From: Thermaerobacillus caldiproteolyticus | GTDB lineage: Bacteria; Bacillota; Bacilli; Bacillales; Anoxybacillaceae | Assembly (NCBI RefSeq): GCF_013761245.1 | Contig: NZ_JACDUT010000011.1 | Location: 40,717 to 104,716 of the forward strand | Direction of reading: 5' to 3' | Length of the DNA stretch: 64,000 nucleotides | Shown: piece after piece, positions 44,595-53,466 of the stretch | Position numbering within the stretch: position 1 is the stretch's first letter | Layout: every line of letters begins with the position of its first letter | Made by a program: the position numbers and the translations under genes | Notes under the pieces: generated by a model | Database searches by the model: none | What the model saw: the letters and a program-made list of their open reading frames with translations, nothing else | What the model was told of the DNA's origin: nothing

Positions 44595-44911
44595 TCTGAT
44601 CACCTGTCTTTTATCATGATACAAAGATAGTGCCGCTTTCATTTTTTCCGTCTAGGCTCTCTCGGGCCAAATCATTGAAATCGCAGAAATCGGCGTAGAG
44701 CACGCGGTTTCGAGAGAAATGCGGCATTTGTGCTTTTCTAATTTGAAATATATGCCGATGAATCTTTGAATCTTTTCTTTTTATCACTCCGTATTGTATT
44801 ATAGCAAAGAACAAGATGGAAATCTGCGAAAATCCTATAACTTACTATTTTTCAATGGATGTTGCTGCTGTTAAAGTGGAAGAGTAGAGGTCGAATAAAG
44901 AGGTGGAATCT
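44595..44911. other. Divergent intergenic region
   Basis: About 315 bp between the divergent murG-like and deacetylase genes. It must hold both promoters, but I see no clear pair of -35/-10 boxes beyond a TATAAT-like run near 44796-44805 on the minus strand. Confidence 0.35.
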
Positions 44912-45634
44912 ATGATTTGGCTGATTGCTTTTTTGTGTTGCTTTTTATTTTATGGAATCATTCCGACGATTCTTATTCGTAAAACTGGTTTTCGCATTTA
45001 TAGAAAAGGAACGCAGTCGGGAATGATTGCGTTAACGTTCGATGATGGTCCCGATCCATATTATACGCCTCGTCTGTTAGATATATTAAAAAAACACCAA
45101 GTGAAAGCGACGTTTTTTATTGTTGGCACAAAGGCGAAAAAATATCCCGATATCGTCAAGCGAATTCATGAAGAAGGTCACGAAATTGGGATGCATAACT
45201 ATCGACATATTAGCAATTGGTTTGTATTTCCACCTTTTTTACAGAGAGGATTACGGAAGTCGGCAGAGGCGATTGAACAAATTACAGGGCAACGTCCAAT
45301 TTATTATCGGCCGCCTTGGGGGCATTTTAATGTATGTACACTTCTTTTGCAAAAGAAGTATCAAACAATTATGTGGACCAATATCCTTGGAGACTGGAAG
45401 GTACATGTCGGTGTGATCGAACTGTTTCAGCGATTAAAAAACAGCTTGAAAGATGGAGCGATTATTGTTCTCCATGATAGCGGAGATACGTTTGGAGCTG
45501 ATAAAAACGCTCCGGAAAATATGCTTGCGGCATTAGAATTATTGTTAAAGGAAGAGGGAGCAAGAAAAATGAAATGGGTAACGATTAGCGATATGATGAA
45601 TGCGCAAACTAAAAAACAGATTTCATCTGTTTAG
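44912..45634 (+). CDS. Polysaccharide deacetylase family protein
   Basis: 240 residues from ATG 44912 (AGAGGTGG site). An N-terminal hydrophobic segment (WLIAFLCCFLFYGIIPTILI) anchors it or acts as signal, followed by the NodB domain: MIALTFDDGPDPYYTPRLLD (catalytic base and metal-binding Asp pair), ATFFIVGTKAKKYPDIVKR, GHEIGMHNYRH (metal His), RPPWGHFN and AIIVLHDSGDTFG. Such enzymes deacetylate or otherwise modify cell-envelope sugars outside the membrane. It is the first of three genes with short gaps (12 bp each) encoding envelope functions. Confidence 0.88.
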   Translation: MIWLIAFLCCFLFYGIIPTILIRKTGFRIYRKGTQSGMIALTFDDGPDPYYTPRLLDILKKHQVKATFFIVGTKAKKYPDIVKRIHEEGHEIGMHNYRHISNWFVFPPFLQRGLRKSAEAIEQITGQRPIYYRPPWGHFNVCTLLLQKKYQTIMWTNILGDWKVHVGVIELFQRLKNSLKDGAIIVLHDSGDTFGADKNAPENMLAALELLLKEEGARKMKWVTISDMMNAQTKKQISSV

Positions 45635-45646
45635 AGAGAGGGATGT

Positions 45647-46243
45647 ATGGATACAAATATCATTTTTTCGTATATCCAGTCGTATGGGTACTTGATTATT
45701 TTCCTCTTCCTCTTTTTTGGAATTGTCGGTATTCCTGCTCCAGAGGAAAGCTTGTTATTTTTTCTTGGCATATTAATTGCTCGACAACAGTTACTGTGGG
45801 AATATTGTTTTGTTGTGAGCTGGTGTGGTGCTACAATAGGAATGATAACAGCTTATGGTGTTGGCCGATTTTTAGGCCAGCCTTTTATTAAAAGATATGG
45901 AAAGTATGTAGGGATTAAAGCGGAAAAGTGGGAGCGAGCGAATCAGTTGTTTCAAAAGTATGGAAAATGGGTTATTTTATTTGGATATTACGTTCCAGGT
46001 ATTAGGCAAATTTCTCCATATATGTCAGGGGTTATCCAATTTCCGTTTGGTTCGTTTGTGTTGCTTGCTTCGATAGGTGCATTGTTATGGGTTGTTCCGA
46101 TTATGTTAGTCGGAATGTTGTTGGGGCAACATGTTCATGTTCCACTCTTTTACCTTCCTTTAATCGGGATTGTGTTCTTCCTTTTGTTTTTGCTTGCTTT
46201 GTGGCTCAAGCAATTGTTTAGCAAAAAATCATTCGAAAATTAA
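45647..46243 (+). CDS. DedA-family membrane protein
   Basis: 198 residues with about five hydrophobic segments and the DedA signature: FFGIVGIPAPEESLLFFLGI, the G-x-x-x-G-x-x-x-G-Y-x-x-G-R-like MITAYGVGRFLGQPFIKRYG, and FGYYVPGIRQISPYMSGVIQ with conserved arginine. DedA proteins include UptA, reported to recycle undecaprenyl phosphate across the membrane, and others of unknown substrate. It is coupled to a deacetylase upstream and a glycosyltransferase downstream, so lipid-linked envelope chemistry is inferred. It is intact, unlike the dedA copy before uppP. Confidence 0.88.
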   Translation: MDTNIIFSYIQSYGYLIIFLFLFFGIVGIPAPEESLLFFLGILIARQQLLWEYCFVVSWCGATIGMITAYGVGRFLGQPFIKRYGKYVGIKAEKWERANQLFQKYGKWVILFGYYVPGIRQISPYMSGVIQFPFGSFVLLASIGALLWVVPIMLVGMLLGQHVHVPLFYLPLIGIVFFLLFLLALWLKQLFSKKSFEN

Positions 46244-46255
46244 AGGGAGCTAGCG

Positions 46256-47395
46256 ATGATGAGAATTCTTGTATTACCGCTGTTTCAAATGAGTTCGGGC
46301 CATCATAAAGTCGCCGATACACTCATTGATTTTTTACAAAAACAATTTCCAACCGTCCTATGTAAAAAAGTAGATTTTTTAAGTTATTGTAATGAGTATA
46401 TCGAGAAAGTTATTTCCGAAATGTATTTACGCTGGATTCGTTCACATCCTAAGTTGTATCATCATGTGTATAAAACGTTAATGTATCCGGATTTTGGACG
46501 GTTAGAATTCGTTCATCTCGAGCCATGGCTACCTTATTTTGAATATAAAATGAAAAAAATGGTAGAGAAGGAACAACCTCAGCTGATTATTTGTACACAT
46601 TCGTTTCCGTCGCGGATTTTGCAGCGCTTAAAAAAGCGAAAGGTTGTTAAAGCGCCTGTTATCAATGTATATACAGACTTTTTTATGAATGGGATTTGGG
46701 GAAAGAGAGGAATTGATTATCACTTTGTGCCCCACGCCGACGCAAAACGAGAGTTAATAACGAAATATCATATTAAGGAAGAGCAGATCATTGTAACGGG
46801 CATTCCTGTTCATGAAAAGCTGATGTCAAAAAAGGTTGAAAATAGGGGGAAACGACGGCCTTTCCATCTTTTACTGGCAGGCGGCAATCAAGGACTAGGA
46901 AATATGATAGATTTTTTTGAAAAAATGGAAGGTTCTCGTGCCTTTCAATATTCTGTTTTATGTGGAACTAATAAGAAGCTTTACGAGGAAATTTCAAGTT
47001 GGAGGCAACCACATATTCGTCCGCTTCCGTATATATCAGATATTGAGGAAATGAATTGCCTGTATCATGAAGTGGATGCAGTGATTACGAAACCGGGCGG
47101 AGTAACGGTGAGCGAGGTATTGCATAAACGGTTACCGCTATTTACGATTGGGTATTTACCAGGACAAGAACAAATTAATTTGCGTTATCTAGAAGAAAAA
47201 GGGCTGATTTACAATTTAAGCGGCCTTGACGATTATGAGCAAAGAATCCTGCACGTGTTAAATGATGAAGTGGAACAAAATCGTTTTTATAAACGAATTG
47301 CTGAGTATTTTTCACAAATCGAAAAAACCGCTCAGGACGCCTTAAAAGAAATTGTTATGGTGTATGAGAGGGAAAATCACGTTCTCTTGAAATAA
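46256..47395 (+). CDS. MGDG synthase/UgtP-like glycosyltransferase
   Basis: 379 residues, GT28 family. The start MRILVLPLFQMSSGHHKVAD contains the S-S-G-x-G-H-like donor loop with serine-glycine-histidine-histidine, and the body carries APVINVYTDFF, IDYHFVPHADAKRELI, FHLLLAGGNQGLGNMIDFFE and DAVITKPGGVTVSEVLHKRL (the nucleotide-sugar site). UgtP-type enzymes add sugars to diacylglycerol at the inner membrane face to make glycolipid anchors; the present protein is a more divergent member (YkoN-like), so its acceptor is unknown. It is the last of the three-gene envelope set and is followed by a terminator. Confidence 0.85.
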   Translation: MMRILVLPLFQMSSGHHKVADTLIDFLQKQFPTVLCKKVDFLSYCNEYIEKVISEMYLRWIRSHPKLYHHVYKTLMYPDFGRLEFVHLEPWLPYFEYKMKKMVEKEQPQLIICTHSFPSRILQRLKKRKVVKAPVINVYTDFFMNGIWGKRGIDYHFVPHADAKRELITKYHIKEEQIIVTGIPVHEKLMSKKVENRGKRRPFHLLLAGGNQGLGNMIDFFEKMEGSRAFQYSVLCGTNKKLYEEISSWRQPHIRPLPYISDIEEMNCLYHEVDAVITKPGGVTVSEVLHKRLPLFTIGYLPGQEQINLRYLEEKGLIYNLSGLDDYEQRILHVLNDEVEQNRFYKRIAEYFSQIEKTAQDALKEIVMVYERENHVLLK

Positions 47396-47400
47396 CAAAA

Positions 47401-47452
47401 AACAGCACCATCTAACAGTGACAATAGAAGGTTAGATGGTGTTGTTTTTTCT
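47401..47452. terminator. Terminator after glycosyltransferase gene
   Basis: AACAGCACCATCTAAC pairs with GTTAGATGGTGTTGTT (15 of 16), then TTTT; A-rich on the other side, so usable in both directions. Confidence 0.9.
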
Positions 47453-47454
47453 AA

Positions 47455-47790
47455 ATGATTAGAAATTATAAATTTTAATCGTTCATCGGTGTCTAGTTTC
47501 AGCGCCAAACCATTTTGCTGCTTGGATAAACATTCGTAAAAAACTTGCGCAAAGCATGGCATGACAACGTGATGCTTGAGAACTTTGTGCTCAAACCAGC
47601 TTCCTTGGAGCGACAAGCTGTCTAGCTGGTAAAGAGCGTTTGTCTACGCGGGAGCTTGGATGGCGACATTTCGCCGTTTGCCCGCAGGATGCGAGCAGTT
47701 TTTAGGCAAAATTGGGGCGCTTGAGCTTTTTTTATCAAGTAGCGAAACAACCTGTGTTGGTCATATAAAAGTATCATACGGGACGATGGA
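47455..47790 (-). repeat. Possible dispersed repeat sequence
   Basis: Higher-GC non-coding stretch; minus-strand open pieces (for example TARILRANGEMSPSKLPRRQ and YKFIxSNHL-type text) resemble nonsense ORFs I recall from repeated intergenic segments in Geobacillus-type genomes. No second copy is in this window, so the repeat status is unproven. Confidence 0.3.
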
Positions 47791-47838
47791 AAACGTGTTA
47801 AAATAAAGATTGTTGAAAAAAGATGAGGAGGAGCCCGA

Positions 47839-48954
47839 ATGAAAACGAGACTTGGAATTTTATATGGCGGCAAATCGCCCGAACATAAAGTATCATTGCA
47901 AACGGCCATGGCGGTGATGAATGCCATTGATAAAAACAAATTTGATGTGATTCCTATTTATATTACAACGGAAGGACAATGGGTGAAAGGAGAAAAGTTG
48001 ACGGGAGAAGTCAAGGATGTCAAGCAGCTTCAATTGAAGGCAGAGGAGAAGGCGATTTTACCCGTTGCTTTAAATCAAACACCGGTTGTAAAGGAAGCGG
48101 CTGCTGTAGTTGAAGGAACGAAGCAGCAAGAAGAAACCGTCATTGATGTGATCTTCCCGTTATTACATGGACCAAATGGCGAAGATGGCACCGTTCAAGG
48201 TCTGCTTGAGTTATTGAATATTCCTTATGTCGGAAACGGTGTGCTTGCCTCCGCCGTTGGAATGGATAAAGTGGTGATGAAAAACTTATTTGCGCAAGCG
48301 GGATTACGTCAAGCGAAATATGTGTCGTTTACAAAAAGCGAATGGAAAGAAAACGAAGAGGCAGCGTACGGCAAAGTGGAACAGGAGCTCGGTTATCCTT
48401 GTTTTGTCAAGCCAGCAAATGCGGGGTCGAGCGTTGGAATTACGAAATGTAAAAAACGAGAAGATGTAAAAGAAGCGTTTGCAGAAGCGTTTAAATACGA
48501 CCGAAAAGTGATTATTGAAGAAGCAATCGTCGGTCGTGAAATCGAAATCGGTGTCCTTGGCAATGACAAGCCGATCTGTTCGGTTGTTGGAGAAATTGTG
48601 CCGAAAAAAGAATTTTACGATTATCAAGCGAAATATGAAGACGGGGATACGGAATTGATTATTCCAGCTAACGTTACGGAAGAACAATATGAAACGATCA
48701 AACAGATGGCGATTACGGCGTTTAAAGCATTGGATCTTTCCGGACTTGTTCGCGCGGACTTCTTCTTAACAGAAGACGGAGTCGCATATATTAACGAAAT
48801 TAATACGATGCCAGGGTTTACACCGTTTAGCATGTTCCCGCTTCTTTGGAAACATAGCGGCGTATCTTATCCTGAACTTATTGAACGTCTCGTACAATTA
48901 GCGATTGAGCGTCATGAGGAAAAACAGACGATTACCTATACGTTTGAAGTTTAG
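47839..48954 (+). CDS. ddl: D-alanine--D-alanine ligase
   Basis: 371 residues, ATP-grasp enzyme that joins two D-alanines for the peptidoglycan stem. Motifs: [19 protein letters not shown] at the N-terminus, [56 protein letters not shown], and [20 protein letters not shown] followed by [14 protein letters not shown]. Length is slightly above E. coli DdlB and normal for Bacillus Ddl. It lies 18 bp before murF, which uses the dipeptide; alr, which makes D-alanine, is 9 kb downstream. ATG 47839 has GAGGAGG. Confidence 0.96.
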   Translation: MKTRLGILYGGKSPEHKVSLQTAMAVMNAIDKNKFDVIPIYITTEGQWVKGEKLTGEVKDVKQLQLKAEEKAILPVALNQTPVVKEAAAVVEGTKQQEETVIDVIFPLLHGPNGEDGTVQGLLELLNIPYVGNGVLASAVGMDKVVMKNLFAQAGLRQAKYVSFTKSEWKENEEAAYGKVEQELGYPCFVKPANAGSSVGITKCKKREDVKEAFAEAFKYDRKVIIEEAIVGREIEIGVLGNDKPICSVVGEIVPKKEFYDYQAKYEDGDTELIIPANVTEEQYETIKQMAITAFKALDLSGLVRADFFLTEDGVAYINEINTMPGFTPFSMFPLLWKHSGVSYPELIERLVQLAIERHEEKQTITYTFEV

Positions 48955-48972
48955 AAATGAAGGGGATACAAC

Positions 48973-50349
48973 ATGATTACTCGTACGTTACGCGATATTC
49001 AAGAAATGGTAGAGGGGCACGGCTTGTCAACATCGTTTGAGTCTCTAATCGCTCAAGGAGTTTCTACTGACACAAGAACGATTCAGCTTGGAAATTTATA
49101 TATTCCGCTCAAAGGAACAACGTTTAACGGCCATGCATTTGTGAGTGAAGCGTTTGCGAAAGGGGCGTGTGCAGTGCTATGGGCAGAAAGTGAGCCGCAT
49201 CCGCCGGAAAATGTTCCGCTTATTTTTGTTGACGACACATTACAAGCGCTTCAGCGTCTTGCCCATCGTTATCGTGAACAACTATCGGTAAAAGTAATCG
49301 GGATTACAGGAAGCAATGGAAAGACGACGACCAAAGATATCGTATCCGCTCTATTGTCAACGAAGTATAAAGTGCAAAAAACGGAAGGAAATCTTAATAA
49401 CCATATTGGTCTACCATTAACGTTGCTCCGCCTTGAGGAAGATACGGAAATGGCCGTTGTAGAAATGGGAATGAGCAATTTCGGGGAGATTGAGCTCCTA
49501 TCCCGATTGGCCAAACCTGATGCAGCCGTCATTACGAACATTGGCGAATCACATATGCAAGAGTTAGGTTCACGTGATGGAATTGCTCGGGCGAAGTTGG
49601 AAATTATCTCGGGATTAAACGAAAACGGTGTTTTTGTATATCATGGCGATGAGCCGCTTTTGGCGAAACGAGTACAGCAGATGGAATTGCCGTATCATAT
49701 CATCACGTTCGGGAGCGAACAAAGCAATGACTATTATCCGCTCACCGTTTTTTTAGAAGCGAGCGGAACAGTGTTTACGGTCAATCAAGCACCTGATGCT
49801 TCATTCTTTCTCCCGATTTTAGGGAAACACCATGTGTATAATGCATTAGCGGCGATTGCTGTGGCGCGCTTTTTCGAAGTAAGCTGGGAAGAGATCAAGA
49901 CAGGTCTTTCTGGCTTACAAGTTACTCGTATGCGGATGGAAGTGACAAAAACAAAAGGTGGATGGACGATTATTAATGATGCCTACAACGCCAGTCCGAC
50001 ATCGATGAAAGCGGCGCTTGAGTTGCTTGGAGAATTAACGGGATATGCCAAAAAAATTGCTGTTTTAGGAGATATGTTGGAGCTTGGCGATAAGGAAGTT
50101 GACTTTCATCAACAAATCGGTGCGATGTTGCAACCGAATATAGCCGATTACGTGTTGACGTACGGAGAGTTGGCTCGACACATTGCTTTGGAGGCGCAAG
50201 ATTCGTTCCCATCCGGGCGTGTAAAAGCATATGATGACAAAGATGCATTAGCCAAAGATCTCGTCTCTATGCTTTCTCCTAACGATGTTATTCTTTTAAA
50301 AGCATCCAGAGGCATGAAGCTTGAGGAATTGCTGAACTATTTGCAATAG
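48973..50349 (+). CDS. murF: UDP-MurNAc-tripeptide--D-Ala-D-Ala ligase
   Basis: 458 residues of the Mur ligase family. The N-terminal domain binds UDP-MurNAc-tripeptide (GVSTDTRTIQLGNLYIPLKG), the central ATPase domain has the P-loop in GITGSNGKTTTKDIVSALL and NNHIGLPLTLLRLE, and the C-terminal domain has IINDAYNASPTSMKAALELL and AVLGDMLELGD. It adds D-Ala-D-Ala to complete the peptidoglycan precursor in the cytoplasm. It forms an operon with ddl just upstream, and the short gap suggests coupled translation. Confidence 0.96.
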   Translation: MITRTLRDIQEMVEGHGLSTSFESLIAQGVSTDTRTIQLGNLYIPLKGTTFNGHAFVSEAFAKGACAVLWAESEPHPPENVPLIFVDDTLQALQRLAHRYREQLSVKVIGITGSNGKTTTKDIVSALLSTKYKVQKTEGNLNNHIGLPLTLLRLEEDTEMAVVEMGMSNFGEIELLSRLAKPDAAVITNIGESHMQELGSRDGIARAKLEIISGLNENGVFVYHGDEPLLAKRVQQMELPYHIITFGSEQSNDYYPLTVFLEASGTVFTVNQAPDASFFLPILGKHHVYNALAAIAVARFFEVSWEEIKTGLSGLQVTRMRMEVTKTKGGWTIINDAYNASPTSMKAALELLGELTGYAKKIAVLGDMLELGDKEVDFHQQIGAMLQPNIADYVLTYGELARHIALEAQDSFPSGRVKAYDDKDALAKDLVSMLSPNDVILLKASRGMKLEELLNYLQ

Positions 50350-50471
50350 CTGTTATTCAATTCGATATCGCCAAGCGGCAGTAGAGGGTGTAAGAGTGTC
50401 GATTTTGTGGAAAAGTAGGGATGTTGCTTCTTACTGTCGCTTTCGATTTTTCAAAGAAATGGTGATTTTCG

Positions 50472-51164
50472 ATGATTGGCTGTTTATGTATACACGGGTT
50501 CACTGGTGGGCCTTATGAAGTAGAACCGCTTGCTAACTATTTGCGTGAAAAAACGGATTGGCTTATTGAGACACCAACCTTGCCCGGTCATGGTGAGACA
50601 TTACAGCTCAAAGGAATTACATATGACCGGTGGTTTCGAGCCGCAGAAGAAGAATTGCAAAAGCTCATGGAAGAATGCGAAACTGTCTATGTCATTGGCT
50701 TTTCGATGGGAGGAGTCATTGCCGCTTACTTAGCGACGAAATATCGCATCGACAAACTTGTTTTGTTGAGCGCTGCGTTTTATTACGTGAATCCGCGGCA
50801 GCTGTTAAAAGATATGCGCAATATGATTCGTGATGGTTTGCGGCGAAAATTAAAAGAAAACCCATTGTTTGTACGATATAAGCATAAAATCTTGTTCACT
50901 CCCATTACCGCGGTATTAGAGTTCCGAAAGCTAGTGAGCCAAGTCCGTCCGCGCTTACCTGACGTACATATTCCTGTACTCATCGTTCATGGAAAGGAAG
51001 ACGGGATTGTTCCGATAAAAAGCGCGCATTATTTATATGAAAACGTTGGTTCACCCTTAAAAAAATTGTGTTTTTTGCCTTCTTCTCACCACCATGTTTG
51101 TCATGGTCCTGACCGTGAACAACTATTTAAAGAGGTAGAAGCTTTTCTAAAGGGAAATATTTGA
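50472..51164 (+). CDS. Alpha/beta-hydrolase, carboxylesterase type
   Basis: 230 residues of the alpha/beta-hydrolase fold: IGCLCIHGFTGGPYEVEPLA (oxyanion region), the nucleophile elbow VIGFSMGGVIAAY (Ser about residue 79), the acid in VLIVHGKEDGIVP and the histidine in SSHHHVCHGPDRE. No signal peptide, so cytoplasmic. It is related to the Est30-type carboxylesterases of Geobacillus, which hydrolyse short to medium esters; a monoacylglycerol lipase role is equally possible. It lies between murF and cshA where such a gene is commonly found in this genus group. Confidence 0.88.
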   Translation: MIGCLCIHGFTGGPYEVEPLANYLREKTDWLIETPTLPGHGETLQLKGITYDRWFRAAEEELQKLMEECETVYVIGFSMGGVIAAYLATKYRIDKLVLLSAAFYYVNPRQLLKDMRNMIRDGLRRKLKENPLFVRYKHKILFTPITAVLEFRKLVSQVRPRLPDVHIPVLIVHGKEDGIVPIKSAHYLYENVGSPLKKLCFLPSSHHHVCHGPDREQLFKEVEAFLKGNI

Positions 51165-51276
51165 AGATGGTATTTATTGCAAATGCGGTATGGAAATGGT
51201 ATGATAACTGTTACAATGTCCAAGATGACATCGTTCGTTTTGGTACAGTAAGGAAGTAAAAGGAGTATGAATTACA

Positions 51277-52677
51277 TTGACAACATTTCATGAATTAGGA
51301 TTAAGCAATGAATTAATGAAAGCTATTAGTCGAATGGGCTTTGAAGAGACGACACCGATTCAAGCGGAAACGATTCCGTTAAGCATGCAAAATAAAGATG
51401 TCATTGGTCAAGCGCAAACAGGTACGGGAAAAACAGCTGCGTTCGGCATCCCGCTTGTCGAAAAGATTGATACGAAAAATGACGCGATTCAAGGGCTGGT
51501 TGTGGCTCCAACTCGTGAATTAGCGATTCAGGTATCCGAAGAGTTATATAAAATTGGTGCTGTCAAGCGCGTTCGTGTGCTGCCGATTTATGGCGGGCAA
51601 GATATTGAACGGCAAATTCGCGCTTTAAAAAAGCGTCCTCATATCATTGTAGGAACACCGGGGCGAATCATCGATCATATTAATCGAAAAACGCTTCGTT
51701 TAGAGCGCGTTCATACTGTTGTGTTAGATGAAGCGGATGAAATGCTGAACATGGGCTTTGTCGACGATATCGAAGCAATTTTAAGCCATGTACCAACGGA
51801 AAGACAAACGTTGCTTTTTTCAGCAACAATGCCAGAACCGATTCGCCGTATTGCAGAGAGGTTTATGAAAGAACCTCATCTTGTTAAAGTTAAAGCAAAG
51901 GAAATGACTGTTCCGAATATCGTGCAATATTACTTAGAAGTTCAAGAAAAGAAAAAATTCGATATTTTAACGCGCTTACTAGACATTCAAGCGCCGGAGC
52001 TTGCGATCGTATTTGGACGCACAAAACGTCGCGTTGATGAGCTAGCGGAGGCGTTAAATTTACGCGGTTATGCTGCTGAAGGGATTCACGGTGATTTGAG
52101 CCAAGCGAAGCGTTTATCCGTGCTTCGTAAATTTAAAGAAGGTGCCATCGAAATTTTAGTGGCAACCGATGTGGCTGCGCGCGGATTAGATATTTCTGGA
52201 GTGACACATGTTTATAACTTTGACATTCCACAAGACCCAGAAAGCTATGTGCACCGCATTGGTCGTACAGGTCGCGCTGGAAAAACAGGGGTGGCGATGA
52301 CGTTTGTGACGCCGCGTGAAATCGGTCAGCTTCATAATATTGAACGAACGACGAAGCGAAAAATGGAGCGTATGAAGCCGCCAACGCTCGATGAGGCGCT
52401 AGAAGGCCAACAGCGCATAGCGATTGAGAAGCTGGTGTCGGTTGTTGAAAACGAAAACTTATCTTTTTATAAACGTGCTGCTGAAGAGTTATTGGAAGAA
52501 CATGATTCCGTCTCTCTTGTGGCTGCGTGTATTAAAATGTTGACAAAAGAGCCGGATACGACTCCAGTGACATTGACGGAAGAGCCACCGCTGCCGGTAA
52601 AAAAAGAGAAAAAACGCATGAATCGCAAAGGTGGTCAAGCAAAAGAACGAACAAAAAAACGTCGCGTCGCTCGCTAA
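51277..52677 (+). CDS. cshA: DEAD-box RNA helicase CshA
   Basis: 466 residues. The full motif set is present: Q-motif [15 protein letters not shown], motif [13 protein letters not shown], motif [15 protein letters not shown], motif [14 protein letters not shown], and domain 2 motifs [15 protein letters not shown] and [16 protein letters not shown] basic C-terminal tail ([20 protein letters not shown]) should bind RNA. CshA works in cold adaptation, ribosome assembly and the RNA degradosome. TTG at 51277 is the start, with AGGAG 11 bases before it. A single-gene unit ending in a terminator at 52683. Confidence 0.96.
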   Translation: MTTFHELGLSNELMKAISRMGFEETTPIQAETIPLSMQNKDVIGQAQTGTGKTAAFGIPLVEKIDTKNDAIQGLVVAPTRELAIQVSEELYKIGAVKRVRVLPIYGGQDIERQIRALKKRPHIIVGTPGRIIDHINRKTLRLERVHTVVLDEADEMLNMGFVDDIEAILSHVPTERQTLLFSATMPEPIRRIAERFMKEPHLVKVKAKEMTVPNIVQYYLEVQEKKKFDILTRLLDIQAPELAIVFGRTKRRVDELAEALNLRGYAAEGIHGDLSQAKRLSVLRKFKEGAIEILVATDVAARGLDISGVTHVYNFDIPQDPESYVHRIGRTGRAGKTGVAMTFVTPREIGQLHNIERTTKRKMERMKPPTLDEALEGQQRIAIEKLVSVVENENLSFYKRAAEELLEEHDSVSLVAACIKMLTKEPDTTPVTLTEEPPLPVKKEKKRMNRKGGQAKERTKKRRVAR

Positions 52678-52682
52678 ACGAG

Positions 52683-52712
52683 AAAACGGTGCCATAGGCG
52701 CCGTTTTTGTTT
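52683..52712 (+). terminator. Terminator after cshA
   Basis: AAAACGGTGCC pairs with GGCGCCGTTTTT across ATA, then GTTTTT. Confidence 0.9.
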
Positions 52713-52850
52713 TTATATATAAAGATAAGAAAGTATAAATGTGAAATGACCGAAGCCAAATAAAAGGATGAAGCGCTTTTTCGCCTTGTTCATGATTTAA
52801 AGAAGTTTGACGAAATCGGATGGATCGATAGGACAATTTTTTTATTCGTT

Positions 52851-52878
52851 AACCGCTAAATATTAGCGGTTTTTTTCT
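52851..52878 (+). terminator. Second terminator-like hairpin
   Basis: AACCGCTAA pairs with TTAGCGGTT, followed by a T-run, about 110 bp before ydbS. Confidence 0.8.
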
Positions 52879-52986
52879 GTATACTGTATATAATAGTGGA
52901 GTTTTTTTCTATATCGAAAGCACCTGTTTTCACCACAGTAGGCTTAACCGTTAGGAATGATTGTTGAAAACAGAAAGGAGAAACCG

Positions 52987-53466
52987 ATGAGAGGGGAACC
53001 GAAACACCGAATTAGCGAGAGAGCGTTGCGTGTATGGAGAATAGACGGGATGATTTCCTCATGCGTATATTGGCTTGGCTTTTTTGTAGTGTTAGGGCTA
53101 ACGTTCGCTTTTCATTGGCCGTATTGGATTAGTATGGTCACCTTCGTGCTCTCTGTTTTTGCCACTTATCTTCTTGTATGGCTGTTTCCGGCTTTGCGTT
53201 GGAAACGTTGGCGTTATGATGTACATGAGCACGAAATTGAGGTTCAGCACGGAATATATGTGATAAAACGTACTATCATTCCGATGGTGAGAGTTCAGCA
53301 TGTTGATATGAAACAAGGGCCGCTCCTGCGCAAATATCGTCTCGCGACCATCTCGATTTGGACAGCGGCAACAGTTCATGAAATCCCTGCTTTAGATGTG
53401 GAAGAAGCAGAGGCGTTACGCGATCGCATTTCTGTGCTAGCAAGGATGGCTGATTCAGATGAATAA
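52987..53466 (+). CDS. ydbS: PH-domain membrane protein YdbS
   Basis: 159 residues from ATG 52987 (AAAGGAG at the proper distance); a longer frame from 52957 would place the ribosome site inside the gene. Two N-terminal membrane helices are followed by a bacterial PH-like domain (WRYDVHEHEIEVQHGIYVIK, IPMVRVQHVDMKQGPLLRKY, LATISIWTAATVHEIPALD). The stop overlaps the ydbT start by 8 bp, indicating translational coupling. The ydbS-ydbT pair is reported to confer resistance to amylocyclicin-type circular bacteriocins in Bacillus; the molecular mechanism is unknown. Confidence 0.9.
   Translation: MRGEPKHRISERALRVWRIDGMISSCVYWLGFFVVLGLTFAFHWPYWISMVTFVLSVFATYLLVWLFPALRWKRWRYDVHEHEIEVQHGIYVIKRTIIPMVRVQHVDMKQGPLLRKYRLATISIWTAATVHEIPALDVEEAEALRDRISVLARMADSDE

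Noticed and set aside
44614..44814. Minus-strand open frame upstream of the murG-like gene
   Set aside because: Overlaps the true gene start and reads as a chance frame; no ribosome site or homology pattern.
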